Source: an uncultured Ideonella sp. (GTDB lineage: Bacteria; Pseudomonadota; Gammaproteobacteria; Burkholderiales; Burkholderiaceae). From it: a stretch of 9,791 nt of DNA. Positions 1 to 7,779 of the stretch are shown here, one piece after another (position 1 is the first letter of the stretch; every line of letters begins with the position of its first letter). Below the pieces are notes generated by a model. That model saw only the letters and a program-made list of their open reading frames with translations. It had not been told where the DNA came from and searched no databases. The stretch spans positions 1-9,791 of the forward strand of contig CAMLGG010000201.1 in the NCBI GenBank assembly GCA_946479475.1, given 5' to 3'. Position numbers and translations under genes: made by a program.

Positions 1-698
1 GCGCCATCTTCGACAACATCAGGAAGTTCCTGCGCTACCTGCTGTCCTCGAACATGGGCGAGGTGCTCACCGTATTCCTGGGCGTGGTGCTCGGCGGCGT
101 GATCGGGCTCGCCAGCCCGGAGTCCAACGGCGCGGTGGTACTGCCGCTGCTGGCCACGCAGATCCTCTGGATCAACCTCATCACCGATTCCGGACCGGCG
201 CTCGCCATGGGCGTCGACCCGGAGACGGACGACGTGATGGCGAGCAAGCCGCGACGCCGGGACGAGCGCGTGATCGATGCGCGCATGTGGGGCGCGGTGC
301 TGGGAATCGGGGCGGTGATGGCCTTGGTGACGCTGCTCACGCTCGACCTCTACCTTCCCGGCGGCCTGATCGAAGGCACGCACGAGCTCGCCAACGCGCG
401 CACCGCCGCGTTCACCACCTTGGTCTTCGCGCAGCTGTTCAACTGCTTCAACGCCCGCTCGCATTCGGCCAGCGGGCTGCGGCACCTGTTCGTCAACCGC
501 TGGCTGTGGGGTGCGATCGCGCTGTCGGTCGTTCTGCAGGTGGTCGTCGTCCACGCCGGCGTCCTGAACCTGGCCTTCGGCACGGTGCCGCTCGCGCCCG
601 ACCAGTGGCTCGCCTGCGTGGCGATGGCCAGCGTGGTCCTGTGGTTCGACGAACTGCGCAAGTGGCTCTCGCGCTCGTGGCGCCGAGCGCTGCGCTAG
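1..698 (+). CDS. P2-type cation-transporting ATPase (Ca2+-pump-like), C-terminal part
   Basis: This is the 3' end of a P-type ATPase gene whose start lies before the window. It reads in frame from base 3 and leaves 231 residues. The fragment opens with AIFDNIRKF, the conserved sequence just before membrane helix M5 of P2 pumps. M5 carries SSNMGEV, close to the SSNVGEV of SERCA with its Asn and Glu calcium ligands. M6 carries INLITDSGPALAMG, with the Asn, Thr and Asp of the calcium sites. Four further membrane segments follow, giving the usual six-helix C-terminal half. In M8 the Glu of SERCA site I appears to be Gln (residue 144 of the fragment, in VFAQLFN). The protein should use ATP to export a cation, probably Ca2+, across the inner membrane. 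The phosphorylation (DKTGT) and nucleotide domains are outside the window, so the exact ion is inferred. It ends at TAG 696-698 in a basic tail. Confidence 0.93.
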   Translation, partial: AIFDNIRKFLRYLLSSNMGEVLTVFLGVVLGGVIGLASPESNGAVVLPLLATQILWINLITDSGPALAMGVDPETDDVMASKPRRRDERVIDARMWGAVLGIGAVMALVTLLTLDLYLPGGLIEGTHELANARTAAFTTLVFAQLFNCFNARSHSASGLRHLFVNRWLWGAIALSVVLQVVVVHAGVLNLAFGTVPLAPDQWLACVAMASVVLWFDELRKWLSRSWRRALR

Positions 699-875
699 CG
701 ACGGACCGTGAACAGCGCGCGGCATGGCGCGACGCCGACTTCCGAAGCTCGCAGCGGTCGGTTCCTGCCCGTCGAGCAGCGTGAACCTCGTCGGCCATCT
801 CCCTAATGCTTCCTGCCCTGCGGGACTCTCTTCGGTGTTAACTTGTCGCCCTCGGGTTCCAGCAAGAAGGTCACC
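699..875. other. Intergenic stretch without a supported gene
   Basis: Together with the UspA remnant that follows, this forms a roughly 300-base gap between the ATPase gene and the MCE operon. I found no intact gene, no convincing rho-independent terminator and no clear sigma-70 promoter. The only small inverted repeat is CGCGC/GCGCG at 716-731, with no T tract. A promoter for the downstream operon could lie here or in the remnant, because the next gene starts at 998, but no pair of boxes is good enough to name. The ORFs through this stretch have compositions typical of chance frames in GC-rich DNA. Confidence 0.5.
864..870 (+). promoter_or_regulatory. Ribosome binding site kept in front of the UspA remnant
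   Basis: AAGAAGG lies five bases before the ATG at 876. This is good Shine-Dalgarno spacing and marks the ATG as a former or still used translation start, although the gene behind it is only 29 codons long. Confidence 0.55.
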
Positions 876-988
876 ATGGCCTCATCGACATCCATCCTGT
901 GTGCGACCGACTTCTCCGCGCGGGCACCCGAGCATGTGCTCGCCGAGTTGACCCCGACGCGTTGATCGTGTCGGGCATGGTGGGGTAG
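876..988 (+). pseudogene. Remnant of a universal stress protein (UspA) gene
   Basis: The ATG at 876 opens a 29-codon frame ending at TGA 963-965. Its first residues, SILCATDFSARA, match the N-terminal strand of UspA proteins, where ILxATDFS precedes the nucleotide-binding Asp. Right after this the sequence jumps to PEHVLAELTP. If the frame is shifted after ACCCC near base 955 it continues as DALIVSGMVG to TAG 986-988, similar to the D-L-hydrophobic-GxxG strand found later in UspA. A full UspA domain is about 140 residues, so most of the domain is missing and the remaining parts are out of frame. I read this as a deletion relic. The N-terminal match is visible in the sequence. The claim that the second part also comes from UspA is weaker. 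Alternatively it could be a translated leader peptide whose resemblance to UspA is fortuitous. Confidence 0.5.
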
Positions 989-997
989 CGAGGCAGG

Positions 998-2128
998 ATG
1001 GATCAGAGCACGACATGGATAGAGCGCAGGGTGGAAGGCGACTCCACGGTCCTCTGTCTCTTCGGCCCGTGGCGACTGCCCCATCTTCCGGAGATCGTGC
1101 AAGCGCTGCGCGGGCTGGGGCTGCAACGGCCCGCTCGGTGCTTCGTGGTGGATGGCAGCGGGCTGCAGTCGCTGGACACCGCAGCTGCCTTCATGCTGCT
1201 CAGCCACCTCGCCGGGGTCGGCTGCACGGAATCCATGGTGGATCCACGAGGCTTCGATCCGCGCTTGCGCCGTCTCCTGGCACTGGTTCACGAGCGCATG
1301 ACCACCCCGCCGGCCACCGCCCGCTCGGTGCATCTCGGGCTGGTGCAGGGCGTCGGCCTCGCGACCTTCCAGCTCGCCCGCCTGGTGCGCACCCACACAG
1401 CCTTCATCGGCGCCGTTGCACTCGACGTGCTCGCCCTCCTGCGCCGGCCGCGCCTGTTCCGCCCCCGCGAGACCGCGTCCCAGTTCGAGGCCGTGTGCAT
1501 CGACGCCATACCGATCGTCGCGCTGATCAACTTCCTCATCGGCGTGGTGATCGCCTACGTGCTGGGCGTGCAGGCCCGGCGCTACGGCGCCAACCTGTTC
1601 GTGGCCGACGGCATCGGACTGGCGGTGTGCCGCGAGCTCTCGCCCATCCTCGGCTCGGTGCTCGTGGCCGGGCGGTCGGGCGCAGCCTTCACCGCCCAGA
1701 TCGGCACCATGAAGGTCGAGGAGGAGATCGACGCGATCAGCACGCTGGGTCTGTCCCCGCTGCAGGTGCTGGTCATCCCGCGGCTGGTCGCACTCATGGT
1801 GGCGCTGCCGCTGCTGGTGTTCGTCGGTGACGTCGCGGGCATCGCCGGCGGAATGGCGGTGGGTGCCTGGCAGCTCGACATCGCCGCAGAGGTGTTCATC
1901 GACCGCGTGCACGGTGTTCTCGAGATGCGCCACTTCGCCGTCGGCTTGGGCAAGGCCCCGGTCTTCGCGATCTTCATCGCTCTCATCGCCTGCCGCATGG
2001 GGCTGCTGGTGGCGCGCGATGCGCGCAGCGTGGGCGAGAACACCACCTCCACGGTCGTGCAGTGCATCGTCTGGGTCATCGTGCTGGACGCGGTCTTCGC
2101 GGTCGCCTTCCAGCGCCTGGGAATCTGA
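998..2128 (+). CDS. STAS-MlaE fusion permease of an MCE-type ABC lipid transporter
   Basis: This 376-residue inner-membrane protein is the permease of an Mla-like transporter. Residues 1-105 form a STAS-type domain, with DGSGLQSLDTAAAFML at 52-67 as its conserved turn and helix. The rest is a MlaE (PF02405) permease with several membrane segments. Its signature is at about 212-251: RELSPILGSVLVAGRSG, then IGTMKVEEEIDAISTLG. In E. coli the STAS part is a separate protein, MlaB, which binds and activates the ATPase MlaF. Here it is fused to the permease, an arrangement common in other bacteria. D60-T61 falls at the place of the conserved Thr of MlaB. The start at 998 has GAGG four bases upstream and gives a complete STAS domain. 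The stop codon directly touches the next ATG, so the ATPase gene is co-translated. The cargo is probably phospholipid, inferred from the family; transport direction cannot be read from sequence. Confidence 0.94.
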   Translation: MDQSTTWIERRVEGDSTVLCLFGPWRLPHLPEIVQALRGLGLQRPARCFVVDGSGLQSLDTAAAFMLLSHLAGVGCTESMVDPRGFDPRLRRLLALVHERMTTPPATARSVHLGLVQGVGLATFQLARLVRTHTAFIGAVALDVLALLRRPRLFRPRETASQFEAVCIDAIPIVALINFLIGVVIAYVLGVQARRYGANLFVADGIGLAVCRELSPILGSVLVAGRSGAAFTAQIGTMKVEEEIDAISTLGLSPLQVLVIPRLVALMVALPLLVFVGDVAGIAGGMAVGAWQLDIAAEVFIDRVHGVLEMRHFAVGLGKAPVFAIFIALIACRMGLLVARDARSVGENTTSTVVQCIVWVIVLDAVFAVAFQRLGI

Positions 2129-2869
2129 ATGGCCGAACCGATACTGACCGTCGACTCGGTGGTGACCCGCTTCGGCGCTCAAACCGTGCATGACGGCGTG
2201 AGCCTGGAGGTGCTGCGCGGCGAGGTGGTCGGCTTGATCGGCGGCAGCGGCAGCGGCAAGTCGGTGCTGCTGCGGGAGATCATCGGCCTCATGCGTCCGA
2301 CGGGTGGACGCATTGACCTGCTGGGCACTGACGTGTGGAATTGCAGCCCACAGGCACTCAATGCCCTGCGCCGGCGCTTCGGCGTGCTGTTCCAGGATGG
2401 CGCGTTGTTCTCCTCGCTGACGGTGGCCGAGAACGTCGCCGTTCCCTTTCGCGAAAACACCGACTTGCCCATGCACCTGATCGCACCCCTGGTGGGCTTC
2501 AAGCTCGCGCTCGCGGGCCTGCCGGCCGATGCGCGCTCCAAATCCCCGGCGCAGCTGTCGGGCGGCATGCGCAAGCGCGTCGCCCTCGCCCGGGCCCTGG
2601 CGCTGGAGCCCGAGATCCTGTTCCTCGACGAGCCGACCTCCGGGCTCGACCCGGTCGGCGCGCGCGAGTTCGACCGCCTGGTGCGCGTGCTGGCCGACAG
2701 CCTCGGCCTGACCGTCTTCATCGTGACGCACGACCTGGACCTCCTGACCTCCATCGCCGATCGCGTCATCGCCCTGTCTGGGGGCCGCGTCATCGCCGAC
2801 GGCACGGTCGACGCCGTCAAGCAGACCGGGCACCCCTGGCTGCAGGCCTATTTCGGGGTCCATGCCTGA
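2129..2869 (+). CDS. MlaF-type ABC transporter ATP-binding protein
   Basis: This 246-residue cytoplasmic ATPase powers the MCE transporter. All nucleotide-binding motifs are intact: Walker A GGSGSGKS (38-45), Q-loop Gln89, signature LSGGMRKR (143-150), Walker B ILFLDEP with catalytic Glu168, D-loop SGLDP, and switch His201. LSGGMRKRVALARA and DEPTSGLDP are typical of the MlaF/Ttg2A branch rather than of drug or amino-acid importers. The ATG at 2129 follows the TGA of the permease without a gap, with GGGA six bases upstream. The gene ends in TGATG, sharing one base with the MCE gene, which points to translational coupling. It should dimerise and bind the coupling helices of the MlaE-type permease, with the STAS domain contacting it from the side. 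I see no unusual residues. Confidence 0.95.
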   Translation: MAEPILTVDSVVTRFGAQTVHDGVSLEVLRGEVVGLIGGSGSGKSVLLREIIGLMRPTGGRIDLLGTDVWNCSPQALNALRRRFGVLFQDGALFSSLTVAENVAVPFRENTDLPMHLIAPLVGFKLALAGLPADARSKSPAQLSGGMRKRVALARALALEPEILFLDEPTSGLDPVGAREFDRLVRVLADSLGLTVFIVTHDLDLLTSIADRVIALSGGRVIADGTVDAVKQTGHPWLQAYFGVHA

Positions 2870-3816
2870 TGGAGCCTGAAGCCAAGTACACCCTGGTGGG
2901 CAGCGCGGTGCTCGCCCTGCTGGCCCTGGTGGTCGCGGCAGTCCTCTGGCTGCGCAGCAGCGGGCAAGGCACCGACGCCCTCCTCTACACGATCTACTTC
3001 GAGCGCCAGTCGCTCGAAGGCCTGGAGCCGCGCAGCTACGTCACCATGCGCGGCATGCGCGTAGGCTCGGTCACCAAGTTCCACTTCTCCACCCGTCGTC
3101 CCGGCGCAATCGAGGTCTCGATCGCCGTGGATCCCACCACGCCGGTACGGCAGAGCACGCGCGCCACGGTGGAGCGCCACCTCGTGACGGGGCTGGCCAC
3201 GGTGCGGCTGGTCAATCCCACCGAACAGAGCCCGCTGCTCACGCAGGTGCCGCCGGATGAATCGGCGCCGGTGATCGTGGAAGGCGAATCGACCATGCAG
3301 CAGGTCTCGGCCACCCTGTCGCAACTGGCGGTGCGCATGGACGAAACCCTGCAGCGCCTGAACGAGATCCTTTCTCCGCAGAATCGCGAAGCGCTGGGCG
3401 AAACGCTGGAGAACCTGCGGCGCGCGTCCGGGCACGCCGAGGGCACGCTCGCCAAGGCCGACGGGGCGCTGGTCGCCATGACGGGCGCCGGGGACGAGCT
3501 TCGTGCGCTCGCGCGCGAGGTGAGCGCGGATGCGCGCACGCTGACCGCGCGCTACGACGCGCTCGGCGCGGATGCGGGGAAAGCGGTGCGCGACCTCGGC
3601 GACTCCGCACTCAGGATGAGCGCGCAGGCCGAGCGCCTGGCGCAGCGCGCCGACGCCCTGCTCGCCAGCGGCGACGACGAGTTGCGTACCAGTGCACAGG
3701 CGCTGCGCGCGGCGGCCGATGCGGTTGGTGGCGCCGCCGCTCGCCTGCGCGACCCGCGCCAGGTCATCTACGGGCCGGCACCAGGCAGCCTGGGGCCGGG
3801 GGAAGGCACACGATGA
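2869..3816 (+). CDS. MlaD-like MCE-domain protein, membrane-anchored, with coiled-coil tail
   Basis: This 315-residue protein has a short cytoplasmic N terminus, one membrane helix (about 10-28) and a periplasmic MCE domain (about 38-118, with MRGMRVGSV and the later LVTGLATVRL strand). A long Ala/Arg/Glu-rich helical region follows (about 145-295) and is probably coiled coil. The C-terminal motif DPRQVIYGPAPGSLGPGE is common in single-MCE proteins of this type. MCE domains form hexameric rings with a central hydrophobic pore that carries lipids between the inner membrane and periplasmic partners. E. coli MlaD has 183 residues, so the extra length here is mostly the helical tail, which could extend the tunnel across the periplasm as seen in other MCE proteins. 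The start at ATG 2869 overlaps the ATPase stop by one base. No strong Shine-Dalgarno is present, so coupling probably drives translation. The gene ends by a 4-base ATGA overlap with the lipoprotein gene. Confidence 0.93.
   Translation: MEPEAKYTLVGSAVLALLALVVAAVLWLRSSGQGTDALLYTIYFERQSLEGLEPRSYVTMRGMRVGSVTKFHFSTRRPGAIEVSIAVDPTTPVRQSTRATVERHLVTGLATVRLVNPTEQSPLLTQVPPDESAPVIVEGESTMQQVSATLSQLAVRMDETLQRLNEILSPQNREALGETLENLRRASGHAEGTLAKADGALVAMTGAGDELRALAREVSADARTLTARYDALGADAGKAVRDLGDSALRMSAQAERLAQRADALLASGDDELRTSAQALRAAADAVGGAAARLRDPRQVIYGPAPGSLGPGEGTR
3798..3806 (+). promoter_or_regulatory. Strong ribosome binding site for the auxiliary lipoprotein gene
   Basis: GGGGGAAGG lies inside the end of the MCE gene, six bases before the ATG at 3813. 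It supports that ATG as the start, and with it a proper lipoprotein signal peptide. Confidence 0.7.
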
Positions 3817-4388
3817 GATCTGCCGTCTTGCTCGCGCTCGCGGCCGCGCTGGCATCGTGCAGCGCCCCGGGACCTCGCGAGGCCGACCGTTACTACGTGC
3901 TCGAGACCTTCGTGGCCCAGCCTCCGGCGCCGGCGGCCGCGGCGGCCAACGTGACGATCGGAGCGACCACGGCCGCGACCTTCTACGACACCCAGGACAT
4001 CGTCTACAGCCGCGGGCCCGGCACGCGCGGCTACTACCAGTTCAGCCACTGGACCGAGCGGCCCCAGCGCGCCCTCCAGGCGCTGCTGGCGCAACGGCTG
4101 CCCGGCGGCACGGGCACGGCCGGGCCGATCCTGGTGACGCACCTGGAGGAGATCTACCACGATGCGGCGCAATCCCCCGGCGCCGCGCACCTGACCGTGA
4201 GTGCGCAGTTGCTGGACCCGAGCGGCCGCACCGTTCTCGCCCGCCGCACGTTCACGCACGTCACGCCGTCCGCCTCCTACGACGCGCCCGGCGCGGTGCA
4301 GGCCATGCGGGAGGCGCTTGCGGCGATCGTCGACGAGTTGGTCGACTGGGCCGGCCAGGCGGCCTCGCACGCGATCCCTGCCTCGTGA
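3813..4388 (+). CDS. PqiC-like ABC-type transport auxiliary lipoprotein
   Basis: This 191-residue protein opens with a short signal peptide and lipobox LASC, so Cys16 should be lipidated after cleavage. Ser at the next position is not an inner-membrane retention signal, so transport to the outer membrane by the Lol pathway is likely. The body matches the ABC_trans_aux/PqiC family (PF03886): RYYVLETF near the start, then FYDTQDIVYSRGPG and YYQFSHWTERP, the family's diagnostic segment, followed by the start of a helix. Such lipoproteins accompany MCE systems, and in the Pqi system the lipoprotein docks the MCE tube to the outer membrane. The gene overlaps the MCE gene by four bases (ATGA) and is the last gene of the operon. 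The final residues are unremarkable. Its role here as the outer-membrane partner of the upstream MCE protein is inferred from the family and the operon. Confidence 0.9.
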   Translation: MRSAVLLALAAALASCSAPGPREADRYYVLETFVAQPPAPAAAAANVTIGATTAATFYDTQDIVYSRGPGTRGYYQFSHWTERPQRALQALLAQRLPGGTGTAGPILVTHLEEIYHDAAQSPGAAHLTVSAQLLDPSGRTVLARRTFTHVTPSASYDAPGAVQAMREALAAIVDELVDWAGQAASHAIPAS

Positions 4389-4436
4389 ATCGAGGACCTG
4401 TACCGACGCGGGGGCTGGCGACCGAGCCAACGTGAC

Positions 4437-4460
4437 CGAACGGCGCCCCCGGCTCGTTCG
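4437..4460 (+). terminator. Possible hairpin terminator after the MCE operon
   Basis: CGAACG (4437-4442) can pair with CGTTCG (4455-4460), and inside it GCC pairs with GGC around a CCC loop, with a small asymmetric bulge between the two stems. It lies about 50 bases after the lipoprotein stop codon. There is no T tract after it, so it would not be a classical intrinsic terminator. An alternative stem, CGAGCC (4423-4428) with GGCTCG (4451-4456), competes with it. Confidence 0.3.
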
Positions 4461-4570
4461 CCCGCCGAGCGCCATGACGGCAAGCCTGCTCGGCAACTGG
4501 CTGCTCGCTGCACGTCGTCCACGATCTCAGCCTTGACGGGCCGCTGACCGCAGCCGAGCCAACCTGGTCG

Positions 4571-4585
4571 CCTCGAGCCTCGAGG
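4571..4585. repeat. 15-base palindrome CCTCGAG-C-CTCGAGG
   Basis: Two perfect 7-base inverted arms are separated by a single C. With a one-base centre this is more like a dimeric protein-binding site than an RNA hairpin. It lies 113 bases before the probable start of the second ABC operon, where an operator could sit. No family of regulators is recognised from it. Confidence 0.4.
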
Positions 4586-4698
4586 AGATGCCAATCAGGC
4601 GAGTCCATCCTGCTCCCGAGCACGGTCCGGGGCTTGCGGCTCGCGGCTTGCGAAAGCGCAATCGGCCCAGGCGGCCCAGCTCCAGAATTCGCCCCATC

Positions 4699-5405
<707 letters not shown>

Positions 5406-5412
<7 letters not shown>

Positions 5413-7775
5413 GCATGCTCGGCCGCATGCTGTGGCGAGAACTGTGGCATGTGCGTGGCCAGGTCATCGCGACCGCGCTCGTGGTCGCCTGCGGCGTCGC
5501 AACCCTGATCGGAACGCGCGGCACCTACGAGTCGCTGCTGTCGGCACAGTCCCGCTACTACCGCACCCAGCGCTTCGCGGATGTCTTCGCTCACGTCAAG
5601 CGCGCGCCCGCTTCAGTGGTCGCCGAGATGGAGCACATTCCCGGCGTGGTCCGGGTGGAGCCCCGCGTGGTGGCCAATGTCACCCTGGACGTGGCCGGGC
5701 TTGCCGAACCGGCGGTGGGGCGGATCGTCTCCGTCCCCGACCGCGAAGGCTCCGGCCTGAACGTCTTGCAGGTGGTGCGCGGCCGCTATGTCGATCGCAG
5801 CGCCGAGAACGAGGTCCTGGTCAGCCAGGCCTTCGCGGACGCCAACCGGCTGCATCCGGGCGATGGCCTCGGCGCCATCCTCAACGGCCGCTGGAAGCGC
5901 CTGTCGGTGGTCGGCATCGCCCTGTCGCCCGAGTTCGTCTACGAACTGGGCTCCGGCATGCTCTTCCCGGACAACCGGCGCTTCGGCGTGCTCTGGATGG
6001 CGCAATCGGCCGCAGCCCCCGCGTTCGACATGCAAGGCGCGCTGAACGACGTGGTGCTCTCGCTGGACCGGGGCGCCAGCGAGCCGGCGGTCATCGCCGA
6101 GGTGGACCGGGTCCTGGCGCCCTACGGCAGCCTGGGCGCCTACGGTCGCTCCGACCAGCAGTCGAATCGCTTCCTCACCGACGAATTCGGCGAGATCGCC
6201 ATCATGACGGCCTTCGTGCCCAGCCTCTTCCTCGTGGTGGCGGCCTTCCTGCTGTATGCGGCCCTGTCGCGGCTGGTCGCGATGCAGCGCACCCAGATCG
6301 GGCTTCTGAAGGCGTTCGGGCGAAGCGACCTGCGGGTGGCGATGCACTACCTGTCGATGGCGCTGTGCATCGCCTGCATCGGCTGGCTGGCCGGCTTGCC
6401 GCTCGGGTTGTGGCTCGGCGGCCTGTTCGTCGATGTCTACAGCGGCTACTTCCACTTTCCGAGCCTGGCCTTCTCGGCCAGCCCTGGCCTGCTGTCGACG
6501 ACCCTGGGGGTGAGCACGCTCGCCGCCGCCCTGGGCGCCGGCTCCGCCGCGCGGCGTGCCGCGGCGCTGGCTCCGGCGGAGGCCATGCGACCCGAAGCCC
6601 CGGCGGCCTTCCACCCGACCCCGCTGGACCGCCTGGCCGCTGCGCTGCGCTGGCGTGCCTCGATCCGCATGATCCTGCGGAACCTGACGCGCCGGCCCTG
6701 GAAGGCCGCCCTGTCGGCGGTGGGCGTCGGCTTGGCCATCGGCCTGATGGTGGTCGGCCGGTTCACGATGGACGCGGCGAGCAAGCTCATGAGCGTGCAG
6801 TTCGGGCAGGTGCAGCGCGACGACGCCACGGTGCTCTTCACCGAGCTGCGCGGGGCGGAGGCGGTCCTCGACGCGGCCCGGCTGCCGGGCGTCGTGCAGG
6901 CGGAGGCCTTCCGGGCGGTGCCCGCACGACTGCGCTTCGAGCACAGGAGCAAGCGCGTCGAGCTGCTGGGCCTGCCGGCCCGGCCGCAGCTGCGCCGCCT
7001 CATCGGCACGAGCGGCACGGAAGTCCAGCCGGGCGACGACGGCGTGGTGCTGACGGCCAAGCTGGCGTCCATCCTCGGCGTGGCGCGCGGTGACCGCCTG
7101 ACGATCGAGGTGATGGAGGGCCGCCGCCCCGTCGCCGACGTGCAGGTGACCGACCTGGTGGACGAGATGCTCGGCCTGGGCGCCTACATGGATGCCCGGG
7201 CGCTGTCGCAGCTGCTGGACGAAGGGCCGTCGACCAGCTCCGGCGTCTACCTGCGGCTGGACAGGGCGCGGGCACCCGAAGCCTATGCCCTGCTCAAGCG
7301 CATGCCGGCAGTCGTCAGCGTGAGCATCCGCGAGTCCGCGCTGCAAAGCGTGCGCAGCGCGCTGGACCGCTCGTTCCTGGTCTTCAGCGTGATCCTCACG
7401 GCGCTGGCCGGCGTGGTGGTGGCCGGCATGGTCTACAACAGCCTGCGCATCGCGCTGTCGGAGCGGGGCAACGAGCTGGCCAGCCTGCAGGTGCTCGGCT
7501 TCTCCCAGCGCGAGGTGACCTTCCTGCTGCTGGGAGAACAGGCCATCCTGCTTCTCGGCGCGGTCCCCCTGGGCCTGGCGATAGGCTACGGCCTGTGCGC
7601 GTCCCTGGTGCCGGTGTTCGATCGCGAGATGTTCCGTCTGCCTCTGGTGGTGGGCCGATGGTCGTTCGCCTACCCTGTCATCGCGGCGGCGCTGGCTGCC
7701 GCCTTCGCGGGGGCCCTGGTGGCCAGGCGCCTGGGCCAGCTCGACCTGGTCGCGGTCCTGAAGACGAGGGAGTAG
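5406..7775 (+). CDS. FtsX-like ABC transporter permease with two FtsX domains
   Basis: This 789-residue inner-membrane protein is the permease partner of the upstream ATPase. It is built as two repeats. Each has one helix (about 19-36 and 434-455), a large periplasmic domain (about 37-265 and 456-656) and three further helices of an FtsX core (PF02687; about 268-290, 316-342, 362-382, then 657-679, 706-729, 754-775). [18 protein letters not shown] and the later [18 protein letters not shown] are the conserved cytoplasmic stretches (RxxQIGLLKALG type) that contact the ATPase. E. coli MacB and LolC/E have one such unit per chain and work as dimers. Here both units are in one chain, so one copy may suffice for a complete transporter. 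Cargo is unknown; relatives move lipids, lipoproteins, peptides or antibiotics. The start at GTG is set by GGAGG, and the gene ends four bases before the adaptor gene. Confidence 0.93.
7766..7772 (+). promoter_or_regulatory. Ribosome binding site of the adaptor gene
   Basis: GAGGGAG overlaps the end of the permease gene and lies seven bases before ATG 7780. It separates this start from the ATG at 7785, which opens another frame and leads to a shadow reading frame. Confidence 0.65.
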
Positions 7776-7779
7776 AAGC

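Larger units (their letters stand above)
4389..4698. other. 310-base gap between the two transporter operons
   Basis: No gene is supported here. An in-frame upstream extension of the next gene exists from ATG 4588, but it encodes an Arg/Pro-rich stretch unlike any ATPase N terminus and has no well-placed ribosome binding site. The gap holds a possible hairpin at 4437-4460, a 15-base palindrome at 4571-4585 and a 10-base direct repeat CCGAGCCAAC (4422-4431 and 4554-4563). A TTGACG at 4533-4538 resembles a -35 box but lacks a matching -10 box. A promoter for the second operon is expected in this gap, but I cannot place it. Confidence 0.5.

Noticed and set aside
716..731. CGCGC/GCGCG hairpin as terminator of the cation pump gene
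   Set aside because: Only a 5-base stem with a 6-base loop and no T tract; expected by chance at this GC content.
948..980. TTGACC in the UspA remnant as a promoter for the MCE operon, and TTGAT at 962 as half of an FNR/Anr site
   Set aside because: No matching -10 box lies at the right distance, and the second half of an FNR-type palindrome (ATCAA) is absent.
803..2863. A 686-codon open frame on the - strand opposite the permease and ATPase genes
   Set aside because: It is rich in His, Asp, Gln, Arg and Gly and shows no domain. Its frame is the mirror of two clearly conserved genes, a common effect of GC-rich codon usage.
4533..4562. TTGACG as the -35 box of a sigma-70 promoter for the second operon
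   Set aside because: No TATAAT-like sequence lies 16-18 bases downstream; the bases there are GC-rich.
4588..4698. N-terminal extension of the second ABC ATPase from ATG 4588
   Set aside because: The added 37 residues are Arg/Pro-rich and unlike the family. The purine run before this ATG is too close to act as a normal ribosome binding site.
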